Source: Gudongella sp051744365
GTDB taxonomy: Bacteria > Bacillota > Clostridia > Tissierellales > Tissierellaceae
Direction of reading: 5' to 3'
Assembly: GCA_051744365.1 (NCBI GenBank)
Contig: JBNJCX010000007.1
Location: forward strand, 1 to 56,590
DNA: 56,590 nt
Part shown: positions 32,248 through 41,262 of the stretch, piece by piece
How the letters are laid out: each line of letters opens with the position of its first letter
Position numbering within the stretch: position 1 is the first letter of the stretch
Translations under genes and position numbers: made by a program
Notes under the pieces: model-generated
Seen by the model: the letters and a program-made list of their open reading frames with translations, nothing else
Database searches by the model: none
What the model was told of the DNA's origin: nothing

Positions 32248-32308
32248 CGTATCACAGGGTGAGCTTATGGGTATCTACATATTGTGAACAACGAAAGGAG
32301 AATGTTTT

Positions 32309-32413
32309 ATGGATATTATGGGTATGGCAACCAAGCTCCTGGATTAGGACAAGGATGGAAGCATTGTGGATGACGTAGATGATATGCTTGGTGGTATGTT
32401 CAAGAAGAAGTAG
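32309..32413 (+). pseudogene. Small EF-hand-like gene interrupted by TAG
   Basis: GGAG is placed 8 bases ahead of ATG 32309. The frame reads MDIMGMATKLLD, TAG (32345-32347), then DKDGSIVDDVDDMLGGMFKKK and TAG at 32411-32413. With one residue in place of the first TAG, LLDxDKDGSIVDD would be a complete EF-hand-like loop (D-x-D-x-D-G-x-I), as in dockerin-like small proteins. The stop falls at the variable second loop position, so one base change (for example AAG or CAG to TAG) explains it. Confidence 0.55.
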
Positions 32414-32504
32414 CTAAGGTTAGTTAGGAATTGGTTTATGGGCACTGTATCTGTAATCCTGGTCATAGTGCTTTAATTTTATAATTAAGAAGGAGGAGGC
32501 AACC

Positions 32505-33293
32505 ATGGAAGAGAAACTAATCACAAATCAACAATTATCAATGGAGCTTTATAAATCACTAAAGAGAAGAACAGCAATGCGGCCTTTGAGCATAACAAAC
32601 ACAAATCTGACAGTAGATGATGCGTATGATATTCAGATGAGAAATGTAAAAAGAGCACTGGAAGAGGGCGAAGTGCTGACAGGGAAGAAAATTGGCTTGA
32701 CATCAAAGGGAATGCAACAACTTTTAAATATTACCGAACCGGATTTTGGACATCTTTTCAAGAGTATGGAGATTGAAAACGGAGGTACGATTTCCTTGGA
32801 CATGGCAATCCAGCCTAAGGTTGAGGGCGAAATAGCATTTGTTTTAAAAGAAGATCTTGAAGGACCGGATGTTACCCTGGAGGATGTATACAAGGCAACT
32901 GATTATGTATGTGCGGCAATTGAGATAGTGGACAGCAGAATTGAGGACTGGCAGATAAAGCTGATTGATACAATTGCCGACAATGGATCAAGTGCCCTTT
33001 ATATTCTTGGCGATAAAAAAATAAAGATTGACGAGGTATCCCTGCCTGAAATAGAGATGACATTGTATAAAAACGGTGAGGCTGTAAATAAGGGTACTGG
33101 AAAGGAAGTTCTTGAGAATCCTGCAATGGGAGTTGCATGGCTTGCAAACAAGCTCCACGAATTCGGAGATTCCCTGAAGAAGGGGGAAGTTATTCTATCA
33201 GGGGCATTTACGGCATCACCTGAGGCCAATGCAGGAGATGAGTTTAGATGTGAGTTCAGCCAGTTTGGTACGGTGGAGGTTAGATTTGAGTAA
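32505..33293 (+). CDS. 2-keto-4-pentenoate hydratase / FAH-superfamily enzyme
   Basis: The 262-residue protein matches the MhpD/DmpE/DmpH group: GKKIGLTSKGMQQLLNITEPDFGHLF, VEGEIAFVLKEDLEGP (metal-binding glutamates), AIEIVDSRIEDWQIKLIDTIADNGSS and GVAWLANKLHEFGDSLKKGEVILSGAF in pieces. Members hydrate 2-oxopent-4-enoate or decarboxylate 4-oxalocrotonate using Mg or Mn. The rest of the catechol meta-cleavage pathway is absent, so the physiological substrate is open. GGAGG is 8-9 bases before the ATG; a terminator follows. Confidence 0.85.
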   Translation: MEEKLITNQQLSMELYKSLKRRTAMRPLSITNTNLTVDDAYDIQMRNVKRALEEGEVLTGKKIGLTSKGMQQLLNITEPDFGHLFKSMEIENGGTISLDMAIQPKVEGEIAFVLKEDLEGPDVTLEDVYKATDYVCAAIEIVDSRIEDWQIKLIDTIADNGSSALYILGDKKIKIDEVSLPEIEMTLYKNGEAVNKGTGKEVLENPAMGVAWLANKLHEFGDSLKKGEVILSGAFTASPEANAGDEFRCEFSQFGTVEVRFE

Positions 33294-33301
33294 CAACTAT
33301 T

Positions 33302-33327
33302 AGGACATCTGAAATGGTGTCCTTTTT
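33302..33327 (+). terminator. Rho-independent terminator
   Basis: AGGACATC pairs with GGTGTCCT (one G-U pair), followed by TTTTT. It lies 10 bases after the preceding stop codon. Confidence 0.75.
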
Positions 33328-33405
33328 AAATCGGAAAAATTAACTTTGTTATGATAATATAGTCTTAGGAACGTATTAATAAGTACTGACAGGAGGAGGG
33401 ATTTT

Positions 33406-34515
33406 GTGGGGGTTAAGATTTTCCATACTGGAGATATACATATAGGGATGACCTTTAACAGCTATCCTGCAGGTATAAAGGAGCTTTTAAAGGCTGCAAG
33501 GATTGATGTAATAGAGAGAATGGTTAAGCAGGCAAACAGGGAAGGAAGCGACCTGTTTGTAATAGCAGGTGACTTGTTTGACAAGATCAAGGGGATTGAC
33601 AAGAAGACACAGGCTGTAGTTGCGGGACATCTGTCTAAGTTTGAAGGAGGCTGTGTTGCCATTCTACCTGGAAACCACGACTATCACACTGAGATGGTTG
33701 ACCTTTGGAGAAGCTTTCTCACATTTGTTGATGACAGGGTGATTCTTTTACAGGAGGAAAGACCTTACGACCTTAGAGAATACGGACTGGAGGCTGTGAT
33801 TTATCCAGCAGGCTGCCATTCAAAGCACTCTGAGGAAAACAACCTGGGATGGCTCAAGAAATTGGAGCTGGATGATGATGCAATAAGAATTGGAGTTGGG
33901 CATGGAGCCCTTTTAGGGATATCACCTGATATGGACAACCAGTACTTCAACATGGATCTCGAGGAGCTACGCAAAATACCTGTTGATGTTTGGTTGATGG
34001 GACATACTCATATGACCTATCCTGAAAAGGAGAGCATGCAGAACTGGAGGATATTCAATCCAGGAACACCTGAGCCTGACGGACTTGACTGCAAACACAA
34101 TGGAAGCGCTTGGCTTATAAATATAGATGACAATAGGGAGATTGATGCAAAAAGGATCAATACAGGTAAATACAGCTTTATGGATGTGGAATTTAATATT
34201 GAGCAGTTTGAGGATTACAGTAAAATTCAGAACCAATTCAAGGAAGGGACTGAAAACGCAGTTGCAAGGGTCAGCCTTAGGGGGACCCTTGAGGAGGAAG
34301 CCTACAGACATAGGCTACAGCTAAAGGAGGAGCTAGAGGAAAGACTGCTTCATTTAATTCTCGAGGATTCGGAGCTTAAGATTAGGATAAACTCCGACAA
34401 GATACACAGGGAATTTACAAAGGGGTCATTTCCTGAGCAGCTGCTACTGTCCCTTCAGGAGGATGAAGAAGCACTTCAGCTGGCATATGAAATCATTTCG
34501 GAGGTGAGGAAATGA
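33406..34515 (+). CDS. SbcD/Mre11-like metallophosphoesterase
   Basis: The 369-residue protein has all five phosphoesterase motifs: HTGDIHIG (7-14), AGDLFD near 55, LPGNHDYH near 87, GHGAL near 167 and MGHTHMTYP near 198. It is the nuclease partner of the ATPase whose gene overlaps its 3' end by four bases (ATGA). Together they resemble SbcCD/Mre11-Rad50 of the YhaO-YhaN group. The start is GTG 33406 behind GGAGGAGGG. It acts on DNA ends in the cytosol; the exact substrate is unknown. Confidence 0.9.
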   Translation: MGVKIFHTGDIHIGMTFNSYPAGIKELLKAARIDVIERMVKQANREGSDLFVIAGDLFDKIKGIDKKTQAVVAGHLSKFEGGCVAILPGNHDYHTEMVDLWRSFLTFVDDRVILLQEERPYDLREYGLEAVIYPAGCHSKHSEENNLGWLKKLELDDDAIRIGVGHGALLGISPDMDNQYFNMDLEELRKIPVDVWLMGHTHMTYPEKESMQNWRIFNPGTPEPDGLDCKHNGSAWLINIDDNREIDAKRINTGKYSFMDVEFNIEQFEDYSKIQNQFKEGTENAVARVSLRGTLEEEAYRHRLQLKEELEERLLHLILEDSELKIRINSDKIHREFTKGSFPEQLLLSLQEDEEALQLAYEIISEVRK

Positions 34516-36935
34516 TCATTAAAGGATATTCAACAAGACAATTTGCAGGACTTAAGAATATGGAGCTGGAGTTTCACGAGAACTTGAATGTGGTGCTTGG
34601 GCCTAATGAGGCTGGAAAGAGTACAATGGTAAACGGTATTGTATCAACACTTTTCAACAGCATAAAGGTTGGAGACCGTTCCAAGGAAGACAAGGAGTTT
34701 AAGAAAAGGTTTATGCCCCATCCTGACGGAGATTTTATAGATGGTAGTGTCCACATAGTTTGTGGTGATGAGAAGTACGTTCTTAGAAAGGAATGGGGTG
34801 CATCACCGGCTGTATCACTGACAATGCCTGATGGGTCAATCAAGAAGGACGAGGGAGCCATTGAGGAGATTTTAAGAAGTCTTCTTGTTTTTGGTGAGGA
34901 GACCTACAAGAGGATAATCTTTTCAAAGCAGGAGGAGCTGAAGGATGCCCTTGAAAGAATGACCACCCACGACGGAACAAATGTGGAGGTAGGAGATTTC
35001 CTAAGAAGGACAGTGATGGAGCTTGATGGCGTTTCCTTGGATGAGCTTGAAGCAAAAATTGATGCCCAGCTGGAGGAAATGTACAAAAAATGGGATATTG
35101 AGAAGGAATATCCTGAAAACAACAAGGGAATCAATGATCCATACAAGATTGGCCGTGGAAGAATTCTTGATAGCTTCTATGCCAAGGAGGAGATGAACCA
35201 GCAGCTAAAGGATGCCAGAAAAAGGGAACAGGAGCTGGAGGAAGCCTACAATCGGTTTAAGGAGCTGGAAAAGCATCTACTTGAACTAAAGAATCGTAAA
35301 AAGGAGCTTGAAGAAGTTGAAACTGATGTGAGAAAGAGACAGCAGCTTCAGCCTGGGATAAAAAAGCTTGAGGATGAGATTCAGGAGCTAAAAGATATTC
35401 AGAAGAGCTGGCCTGCAAAGGAGGCTAAGAGCAAGGAGCTTATAGAGCAGCTTCAGGAGCTTAACGGAAAAGTTGGGAAGCTTAAGAACGAAAAGGAGCT
35501 GGCTGCAAAAGCAGGTGAAAGGGATAGGATTAAAAAGCGACTGGATGATATTGTAGCTACAGAAAATGAGCTCAAAACAAAGCAGGAGGAATTGGGAAGC
35601 CTTAATAAAATATCCAAAGAGGACCTGGAGCAATTTGAAGCTGAAAGCCTTGAGCTTAGGGAGACCGAGATGGTCCTTAATGCCGGAAGCCTAAGGGGCA
35701 AGCTGGTTAGCAGCCCAAAAGATGCTGACATCTATGTGGCAGAGGGATTTGAGGAAGGCAGAAAGGCAGCTGATGGGGAGGAATTCTCGGCAAAGGGGAT
35801 ACTGACAATAAGGAGCAGCGATGGACTTGAAATCAGGGTATCTGCAGGAGAGCAGAACCTTGAGGAATCAGCGGCGAGACTAAGTGAGCTTGAGGATAGA
35901 ATAAGCAGCATGCTGCAGAAACTTCAGGTAGAATCCCTACTGGAAGCCAAAAAGGCAAGATCTAGGCAGACTATGATTGAGGAAGCATGCAATAGACTGG
36001 ATGAAAGGCTCCAAATTCTACTGGACGAGGATTCAAAGGAGGAACTGGAGAAGACCCTTGAAGGGCTTCAGGAGCTTGAGGGCTTAAGGGATGTAATGGA
36101 GATTGATAAGGATATAGATAGTTTAAACAATGAGATTCTCGAGAAACGGGTGGATCAAAAGGCAACTGAGGAGCAGCTACTTTTATGGGACGAAAAATTC
36201 AGCTCCCAGGAAAGCCTGATGGATTTAATGATAGATAAGCGTGCGGACCTTAAGCTTGCAGAAAAGGATCAGGAGGGTTTAATGAGCCTTCCTGAAGAGT
36301 TTACTGAGGCGGATGAATTTTTTCTAGCCCTAAAGACCACAAGAGAAGATGTGGAAGGACTCAATGCATACTTCTATGAAGCTAGGGAAAACTATGTAGA
36401 GTGTGAGAGAAATCTTCCGGGAACCTCATTTGAGGAGCTGCAAACAGAGTTCAAATCTGCACAGGAAAGGTTCAACAGATTACTTGACAGAGGAGAGGCC
36501 TTGTTAAGGATCAAGAATGCCTTCAACAAGACCAAGGAGAGGATGGACAGCAATACGGACAAGCCATTGGTCCAGTCAATGTCCAAGTACCTGAAGATTT
36601 TAACCCAGAACAGCTTCGATATCAGGGGGATTGGAGAATCCATGGATATAATCCTTGAAAAAGGGGGATCTGTTCAAATGCCAGTAGAGCTTCTATCAAC
36701 TGGAACCAGAGATTCTGTAGGACTTGCTGTAAGGCTTGCCCTGGCGGAGAATCTTTTAAAGAATAGAAGAGGCATGCTGGTTCTTGATGACTGTCTTGTG
36801 GATATGGACCCAGATAGAAAAGATAAAGCGGTAGGAATGATAAGGGAGTTTGCGGACAACCACCAGGTTATATTCACAACATGCAGTCCTGAAACAGCTG
36901 CTCAGCTGGATGGAAACATAATTGAGATTGGTTAG
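34512..36935 (+). CDS. SbcC/Rad50-like (YhaN-type) ATPase
   Basis: The 807-residue protein begins IIKGYSTRQFAGLKNMELEF and has Walker A LGPNEAGKST (29-38), two long coiled-coil stretches (about 200-290 and 440-680) and the C-terminal ABC half with LSTGTRDSVGLAVRLALAE (signature) and GMLVLDDCLVDMD (Walker B). No CxxC zinc hook is present between the coils, as in YhaN proteins and unlike true Rad50/SbcC. Coil length is short for SbcC (about 1000 residues). It works with the nuclease upstream in DNA repair. Confidence 0.9.
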   Translation: MIIKGYSTRQFAGLKNMELEFHENLNVVLGPNEAGKSTMVNGIVSTLFNSIKVGDRSKEDKEFKKRFMPHPDGDFIDGSVHIVCGDEKYVLRKEWGASPAVSLTMPDGSIKKDEGAIEEILRSLLVFGEETYKRIIFSKQEELKDALERMTTHDGTNVEVGDFLRRTVMELDGVSLDELEAKIDAQLEEMYKKWDIEKEYPENNKGINDPYKIGRGRILDSFYAKEEMNQQLKDARKREQELEEAYNRFKELEKHLLELKNRKKELEEVETDVRKRQQLQPGIKKLEDEIQELKDIQKSWPAKEAKSKELIEQLQELNGKVGKLKNEKELAAKAGERDRIKKRLDDIVATENELKTKQEELGSLNKISKEDLEQFEAESLELRETEMVLNAGSLRGKLVSSPKDADIYVAEGFEEGRKAADGEEFSAKGILTIRSSDGLEIRVSAGEQNLEESAARLSELEDRISSMLQKLQVESLLEAKKARSRQTMIEEACNRLDERLQILLDEDSKEELEKTLEGLQELEGLRDVMEIDKDIDSLNNEILEKRVDQKATEEQLLLWDEKFSSQESLMDLMIDKRADLKLAEKDQEGLMSLPEEFTEADEFFLALKTTREDVEGLNAYFYEARENYVECERNLPGTSFEELQTEFKSAQERFNRLLDRGEALLRIKNAFNKTKERMDSNTDKPLVQSMSKYLKILTQNSFDIRGIGESMDIILEKGGSVQMPVELLSTGTRDSVGLAVRLALAENLLKNRRGMLVLDDCLVDMDPDRKDKAVGMIREFADNHQVIFTTCSPETAAQLDGNIIEIG

Positions 36936-36943
36936 GAATATAT

Positions 36944-37624
36944 ATGATGAAGGAAATAATAGTAGAGGATATACAAATTCAGCTAAGAAGAAAAAATATA
37001 AAGACCTTAAGGCTATCAGTTCACCCGCCAAATGGTGAGGTGAGGATATCTGTGCCAAATGGAGTAAGCGACGATGCTGCAATTGAGTTTATAAAATCTA
37101 AAATGCAGTGGATAAACCTTCAAAGGAAGAAGCTTAAGAAAACTACGAAGGAGTATATACCTGGAGAGAAGCACCTTTTTCTCGGGAATGAATACCAGCT
37201 GCAGATTCAGGAGACATCTGCCAAGCAAAGGGCCCAGATAGAGGATGGAATGATTACTTTGCTTGTAAGGAATGGTCACACAAGAGAAAAGCGTGAAAGC
37301 CTTCTTAATGAGTGGTACAGAGAGCAGCTGAAGGAAATAATCCCAGGCTACATTGCCAAGTGGGAGCCAATAATGGGAGTAAAGGTAAAGGATTTTGGGG
37401 TTAAAAACATGAAGACACGCTGGGGAACCTGCAACATAAGGGAACAGCGAATCTGGTTAAACCTAAGACTTGCAATAAGGGATGAGAGGTTACTTGAATA
37501 CATCGTTGTACATGAGATGACCCATCTTCTTGAAAGGCTCCACAATCACAGGTTCAAGATGTTAATGACCAGATTTATTCCAAACTGGAGAGACCTGAAG
37601 AAGGAACTGAATGGTCAAAAATAA
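36944..37624 (+). CDS. YgjP/SprT-like zinc metallopeptidase (DUF45)
   Basis: The 226-residue protein carries KTRWGTCNIREQRIWLNLRL and the zinc site VVHEMTHLLERLHNHRF (HExxH and downstream His), the hallmark of YgjP-like M48-related proteins. The N-terminal half (KTLRLSVHPPNGEVRISVPNG) is typical. Homologues are often found next to DNA repair or restriction genes; here it follows the Mre11/Rad50-like pair by 8 bases, so a joint role in nucleoprotein processing, like SprT/Spartan, is an attractive inference only. Confidence 0.87.
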   Translation: MMKEIIVEDIQIQLRRKNIKTLRLSVHPPNGEVRISVPNGVSDDAAIEFIKSKMQWINLQRKKLKKTTKEYIPGEKHLFLGNEYQLQIQETSAKQRAQIEDGMITLLVRNGHTREKRESLLNEWYREQLKEIIPGYIAKWEPIMGVKVKDFGVKNMKTRWGTCNIREQRIWLNLRLAIRDERLLEYIVVHEMTHLLERLHNHRFKMLMTRFIPNWRDLKKELNGQK

Positions 37625-37643
37625 TTTGAAGGAAGGTATAAAT

Positions 37644-38021
37644 ATGATTAAGGTGCAACCAAAATACAAAAGTAAAAACAAGGGACATTATTCACCAGGA
37701 GTGATATCAAATGGAATGCTATATGTATCTGGTCAGCTGTCAATAGATCCTGATACAAGGGAGCTCCCTATTGGAGGTGTAAGGGAGCACGCAAGACAGG
37801 CGCTTTCAAATGTTGAAAGGGTGCTAAAGGAGGCTGGGGCAGGTAAGGGAAATGTGGTTCAATGCAGAATTTATATAATAGGCGTCCAGAATTGGGATGC
37901 AATAAATGAAGTTTACGCAGAATTCTTTGGAGAACACAAGCCTTCAAGGATTGTAGTTCCGGTACCTGAGCTTCACGGAGAATCCCTTGTGGAAATAGAG
38001 GCAATGGCTGAAATGGAATAG
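37644..38021 (+). CDS. ridA: RidA-family deaminase
   Basis: The 125-residue protein has the YjgF/YER057c/UK114 fold: HYSPGVISNGMLYVSGQLSID near the start, ALSNVERVLKEAGAGKGNVVQCRIYI and a C-terminal RIVVPVPELHGESLVEIEAMAE in pieces. RidA hydrolyses reactive 2-aminoacrylate and other enamines formed by PLP enzymes. The substrate arginine usually found near the C-terminus (PAR) is replaced here by PSRIVV, which keeps Arg. ATG 37644 fits GGAAGG 7 bases ahead. It is the last gene of the SbcD-like operon. Confidence 0.87.
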   Translation: MIKVQPKYKSKNKGHYSPGVISNGMLYVSGQLSIDPDTRELPIGGVREHARQALSNVERVLKEAGAGKGNVVQCRIYIIGVQNWDAINEVYAEFFGEHKPSRIVVPVPELHGESLVEIEAMAEME

Positions 38022-38054
38022 ATTGATACTTAAGTCGGATGGGAGATGGATTCA

Positions 38055-38405
38055 GTGATTACTCGTAGAATGAAAATTTCCATTATAACAGGAATACTTC
38101 TAGGAATAGCTTGCATAGTAGGAGCGTCGATTAGATCAGGTTTTGAAAGAGAAACTTACTGGCTGTTTGCTCTCTGGTATAATCGCCTTTTAATGGGTTT
38201 TATAATTGGAGCTCCATGGTACAAGGCTTCACTTGGGAAGGTTCTAACAAGAGGTGCAGTAATAGGTTTTCTGGTATCATTTGCGTTCTATAGTTCAATA
38301 GGATTTAATGATACAATAAGCTTTTTGGCAGGGATACTTTATGGAGTCATAATTGAGTTTGCAGCTTATAAGTTTGATACAAAAAAAGATAAAACCGCTA
38401 TATAA
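38055..38405 (+). CDS. Small integral membrane protein
   Basis: The protein has about 116 residues and four predicted membrane helices (ISIITGILLGIACIVGA, LLMGFIIGA, AVIGFLVSFAFY, ISFLAGILYGVIIEFAAY). No family is recognised with confidence. GGGAG abuts ATG 38046 directly, so the GTG at 38055, nine bases away, is the better start. It may be co-transcribed with ridA (34-base gap). A strong terminator follows. Confidence 0.6.
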   Translation: MITRRMKISIITGILLGIACIVGASIRSGFERETYWLFALWYNRLLMGFIIGAPWYKASLGKVLTRGAVIGFLVSFAFYSSIGFNDTISFLAGILYGVIIEFAAYKFDTKKDKTAI

Positions 38406-38470
38406 TTTACAACGTTGCTCAGAAAACGATGAAAAGAATTCTTGCAGAAGAGTTAAATAGATATCTAGTG

Positions 38471-38513
38471 GAATACTGTTGTGAGAATTAAGCAACAGTA
38501 TTCTTTGTTTTAT
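38471..38513 (+). terminator. Rho-independent terminator
   Basis: GAATACTGTTG (38471-38481) pairs with CAACAGTATTC (38493-38503), followed by TTTGTTTT. Confidence 0.8.
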
Positions 38514-38579
38514 GAAAATTCATAAGAAATAATAATATTGGGTAATATAGAACTAAGAATACTAGCAGGAGGTATGATT

Positions 38580-39479
38580 ATGAAGAAATCGGCAATGATA
38601 ATAATAAACCCGTCATCAGGAAAAGAAAAGGCAGCAAAATATAAAGATAAGATAAGAACTGTTCTTAAGAAAAGCTACGACGAAATAGAGGTTATGTACA
38701 CAGAAAAAGCAGGAGATGCCACGAGATTTGCCTCTGATGCAGGAAACAAAGGTTTTGATCTGGTAGTATCCCTTGGTGGTGACGGCACGGTAAATGAAAC
38801 CGTAAATGGTCTGGCCGGGTTTGAAAATCCGCCTGTTCTTGGTATAGTACCAATGGGAACAGTAAACGACCTTGCCAGAGCTCTCAAGATACCTCTTAAG
38901 CCAGATGATGCAATAAGTCTTTTAGGAAGTGGTTTTGAGAAGATAATTGATGTTGGAAAGGTAAATGACAGGTATTTTACTAATATCGTGGGTATAGGTA
39001 ATGTCGCAGAAGCCATTCACGATGTTGATAGCGAAGAAAAGTCAAAGTTAGGCCCACTTGCATATTTTCTAGCATCTGCCAGGGAGATTTTGGACGGTGA
39101 AACATTCCCTGTGGAGTTGAATATGGATAAGGAGCAGTGGCAGGGGGAGATATCAGTAGTGATAGCAGGTCTGATAGATTCCTTGGGTGGCATCAGAACT
39201 TTTTTTCCAGAGGCTGAGATAAGCGGTGGTGTTTTTCATATACTAGCAATTGAGAAGCTTGATATTCCAAAAGCAATGAAGATAACATCTTCATTATTAG
39301 CAGGGAAACTTTCCAAATCAGACAATGTACATTACTTCAAATCAAAAACTCTTAAGGTAAATACTATAGATGGGGACATGCTTGGAAGTGACGTGGACGG
39401 AGAGAAGGGGCCAAATCTACCACTTGTATTAAGTGTTTTACCAGGCCACCTGACTGTTATTTCTGGTATGGAGGATTAA
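38580..39479 (+). CDS. Diacylglycerol/lipid kinase family protein
   Basis: The 299-residue protein shows the DagK catalytic pattern: MIIINPSSGKEKA near the N-terminus, LVVSLGGDGTVNETVNGL near residue 62 and VPMGTVNDLARALKIP near 93, plus the C-terminal GSDVDGEKG. It phosphorylates diacylglycerol or a related lipid to recycle phosphatidic acid at the membrane. ATG 38580 is chosen with GGAGG 7 bases ahead. Its last codons form a perfect palindrome with the end of the convergent fetB-like gene, overlapping by 4 bases. Confidence 0.87.
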   Translation: MKKSAMIIINPSSGKEKAAKYKDKIRTVLKKSYDEIEVMYTEKAGDATRFASDAGNKGFDLVVSLGGDGTVNETVNGLAGFENPPVLGIVPMGTVNDLARALKIPLKPDDAISLLGSGFEKIIDVGKVNDRYFTNIVGIGNVAEAIHDVDSEEKSKLGPLAYFLASAREILDGETFPVELNMDKEQWQGEISVVIAGLIDSLGGIRTFFPEAEISGGVFHILAIEKLDIPKAMKITSSLLAGKLSKSDNVHYFKSKTLKVNTIDGDMLGSDVDGEKGPNLPLVLSVLPGHLTVISGMED

Positions 39480-39490
39480 TCCTCCATACC
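39465..39490. repeat. 26-bp perfect palindrome at convergent stop codons
   Basis: Thirteen bases, GGTATGGAGGATT, are followed by their exact reverse complement. Both strands therefore read GGT ATG GAG GAT TAA, so both convergent proteins end in GMED and stop at nearly the same base. There is no T tract, so it is not a standard terminator, although the transcripts could each form a tight stem. Confidence 0.9.
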
Positions 39491-40267
39491 CATCAACTGA
39501 TCCTCATCATTAAAAAAAGTCTTGTATCCCATATTCACAAATAGAATTACAGATAGAGCTACGCTTCCTACGATTCCAAGCATAATGGCAATTTGATACT
39601 GTGTTGCAATTAGAGGTGATGTACCGGATAGAATCTGACCGGTCATCATGCCAGGGAGAGAAACAATGCCCATTCCCACCATTGAATTGATTGTAGGTAG
39701 AATTGCCGAGTCAAAGGCTGTGTTTATAATCTCATGTGATGCCATAGCGGGAGTTGCACCAAGCATAAGTGATGATTCAACAAGATATCTTTCAGATCGC
39801 ATTCCTTCTGCAATGCCCTTGACACCGAGGGTTATTCCCGTCATTGAATTTCCAATTATCATCCCTGCGATTGGGATGAAGTATCTGGGGTCATACCATG
39901 GAGATATTCTAATAACCACAAATAGGAAGTAAGCAATACTTGATAAGGTTCCGAGAACCATTGAAATTGCTATGATTTTTTTTAGGGGTTTTGATAGATT
40001 TTCTCTTGTTCTTCTGTAGATGTTGTCTATGGCAAAGATCTCCATTACAGCGATTACACCCAAGGTCATAAAGGGGTTGATGTTTTCAAATAGATAAACC
40101 AAAACATATCCTACTATAACAAGCTGCAGGGTCATCCTGAATGAGGCAATAAGTATTTCCCGCTCCCTTCTGATGCCTCTTTTTCGTACAATAAAAAGTA
40201 GTATTACAACAAATATATAGGCAGCGGCAATTTGCCAAAGCTGTAGATTAATAACAGCGTTATCCAT
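39476..40267 (-). CDS. fetB: FetB/UPF0014-family ABC permease
   Basis: The 263-residue membrane protein has about seven helices and the UPF0014 signature: RMTLQLVIVGYVL, AIDNIYRR, IPIAGMIIGNSMTGITLG and VSLPGMMTGQILSGTSP. FetB-type permeases with their ATPase take part in iron homeostasis or metal export (E. coli FetAB). ATG 40267 overlaps the stop of the ATPase gene by one base and has GGAGG 7 bases ahead. It forms an operon with the PadR regulator and ATPase. Confidence 0.85.
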   Translation of the reverse strand: MDNAVINLQLWQIAAAYIFVVILLFIVRKRGIRREREILIASFRMTLQLVIVGYVLVYLFENINPFMTLGVIAVMEIFAIDNIYRRTRENLSKPLKKIIAISMVLGTLSSIAYFLFVVIRISPWYDPRYFIPIAGMIIGNSMTGITLGVKGIAEGMRSERYLVESSLMLGATPAMASHEIINTAFDSAILPTINSMVGMGIVSLPGMMTGQILSGTSPLIATQYQIAIMLGIVGSVALSVILFVNMGYKTFFNDEDQLMGMED

Positions 40268-40908
40268 CACTTTACCTCCCTTACTTCAACAGGCTCATTT
40301 GGAGAAATTCTGATAATCTCATCAGCAAATTGCTCAGCGATCCCTTTGGAGTGGGTTACCATTACAAGAGTTTTGTAATTTTTCTTGGTATAATTCACTA
40401 GCTCCTGTATTATCTTCAACTCGGTTTCATCATCCAAGGCTGAAGACGGCTCATCCAGAAGAAGCACTTCTGGTTCCATCAGTAGAACTCTTGCAAGGGC
40501 AAGTCTTTGACTTTCTCCACCAGAGAGAGTGGATGCGTCTTTTTCCAATTCTTTGCTCAAATCCACAAGCTGAAGAATATCCAGCAGTTCTTTGTCAGCA
40601 ACCACTTCTTTTTCAGCAAATTCAAGACCCCGTAAGAGGTTTTCTCTTATGGTACCCCTATACATTGCAGGAGCCTGAGGTAGCATTACTACTTTTCTCC
40701 TAAGCAGTACAGAATTAATGTCTGAGAGAGATTCATCCTTAAAAAACACCATTCCTTCGTCAGGGCTAATCAGTTTGTTTAATAGTCTTATAAAGGTAGT
40801 TTTTCCGCTACCGCTAGGTCCGACAATTGAAGTTATTAAGTGTTCCTTTATGTGAAGATCCTTAATATTAAGAATATCCTTGTATTTTACATCTTCAAAT
40901 CTATACAT
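40267..40908 (-). CDS. fetA: FetA-like ABC transporter ATPase
   Basis: The 213-residue nucleotide-binding subunit has Walker A GPSGSGKTT (30-38), Q loop VVMLPQAPAMYRGT, ABC signature STLSGGESQRLALARVLL, Walker B VLLLDEPSSALD and the H-loop VTHSKG. Its only partner in sight is the UPF0014 permease, with coupled translation, matching FetA. GGAGG lies 7 bases ahead. The PadR gene precedes it by 15 bases. Confidence 0.87.
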   Translation of the reverse strand: MYRFEDVKYKDILNIKDLHIKEHLITSIVGPSGSGKTTFIRLLNKLISPDEGMVFFKDESLSDINSVLLRRKVVMLPQAPAMYRGTIRENLLRGLEFAEKEVVADKELLDILQLVDLSKELEKDASTLSGGESQRLALARVLLMEPEVLLLDEPSSALDDETELKIIQELVNYTKKNYKTLVMVTHSKGIAEQFADEIIRISPNEPVEVREVK

Positions 40909-40923
40909 CTAGTTCCTCCTTCA

Positions 40924-41232
40924 TTAGGATTCAATTTCATTCATCAGTTCACGAGCTCTTTTCTTTGCTTCCTGGAGTGTCATTTCGCCATTTTTAGTTA
41001 TACCATAATATTTTCTTATTTTCCCTTTGACAAGCTTTTCTTCCTTGTATAGAAGATCGCTGCTCTCCATGTTGTTCAACAATGGATATAAGGTTCCGGG
41101 ACTAATCTGGTAGCCATGTTCCTCCAGCTCATCTATCATCCATGAACCGTAAAAAGGCTCTTTTTTTGCATGATGGAGTATGTGAATCTGAATAAACCCC
41201 AAAAATACTTTTCGCAGAACTCTATTGTCCAT
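40924..41232 (-). CDS. PadR-family transcriptional regulator
   Basis: The 102-residue protein is a short PadR: FLGFIQIHILHHAKKEPFYGSWMIDELEEHGYQISPGTLYPLLNNME and KYYGITKNGEMTLQEA, i.e. a winged helix with the SPGTLYPLL recognition motif and a short C-terminal dimer helix. It is the first gene of the fetAB-like operon and probably represses it through the palindrome at 41263-41279. GGAGG is 6 bases ahead of its start. Confidence 0.88.
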   Translation of the reverse strand: MDNRVLRKVFLGFIQIHILHHAKKEPFYGSWMIDELEEHGYQISPGTLYPLLNNMESSDLLYKEEKLVKGKIRKYYGITKNGEMTLQEAKKRARELMNEIES

Positions 41233-41262
41233 AAATTACCTCCAAATCATTTATGAGTAACG

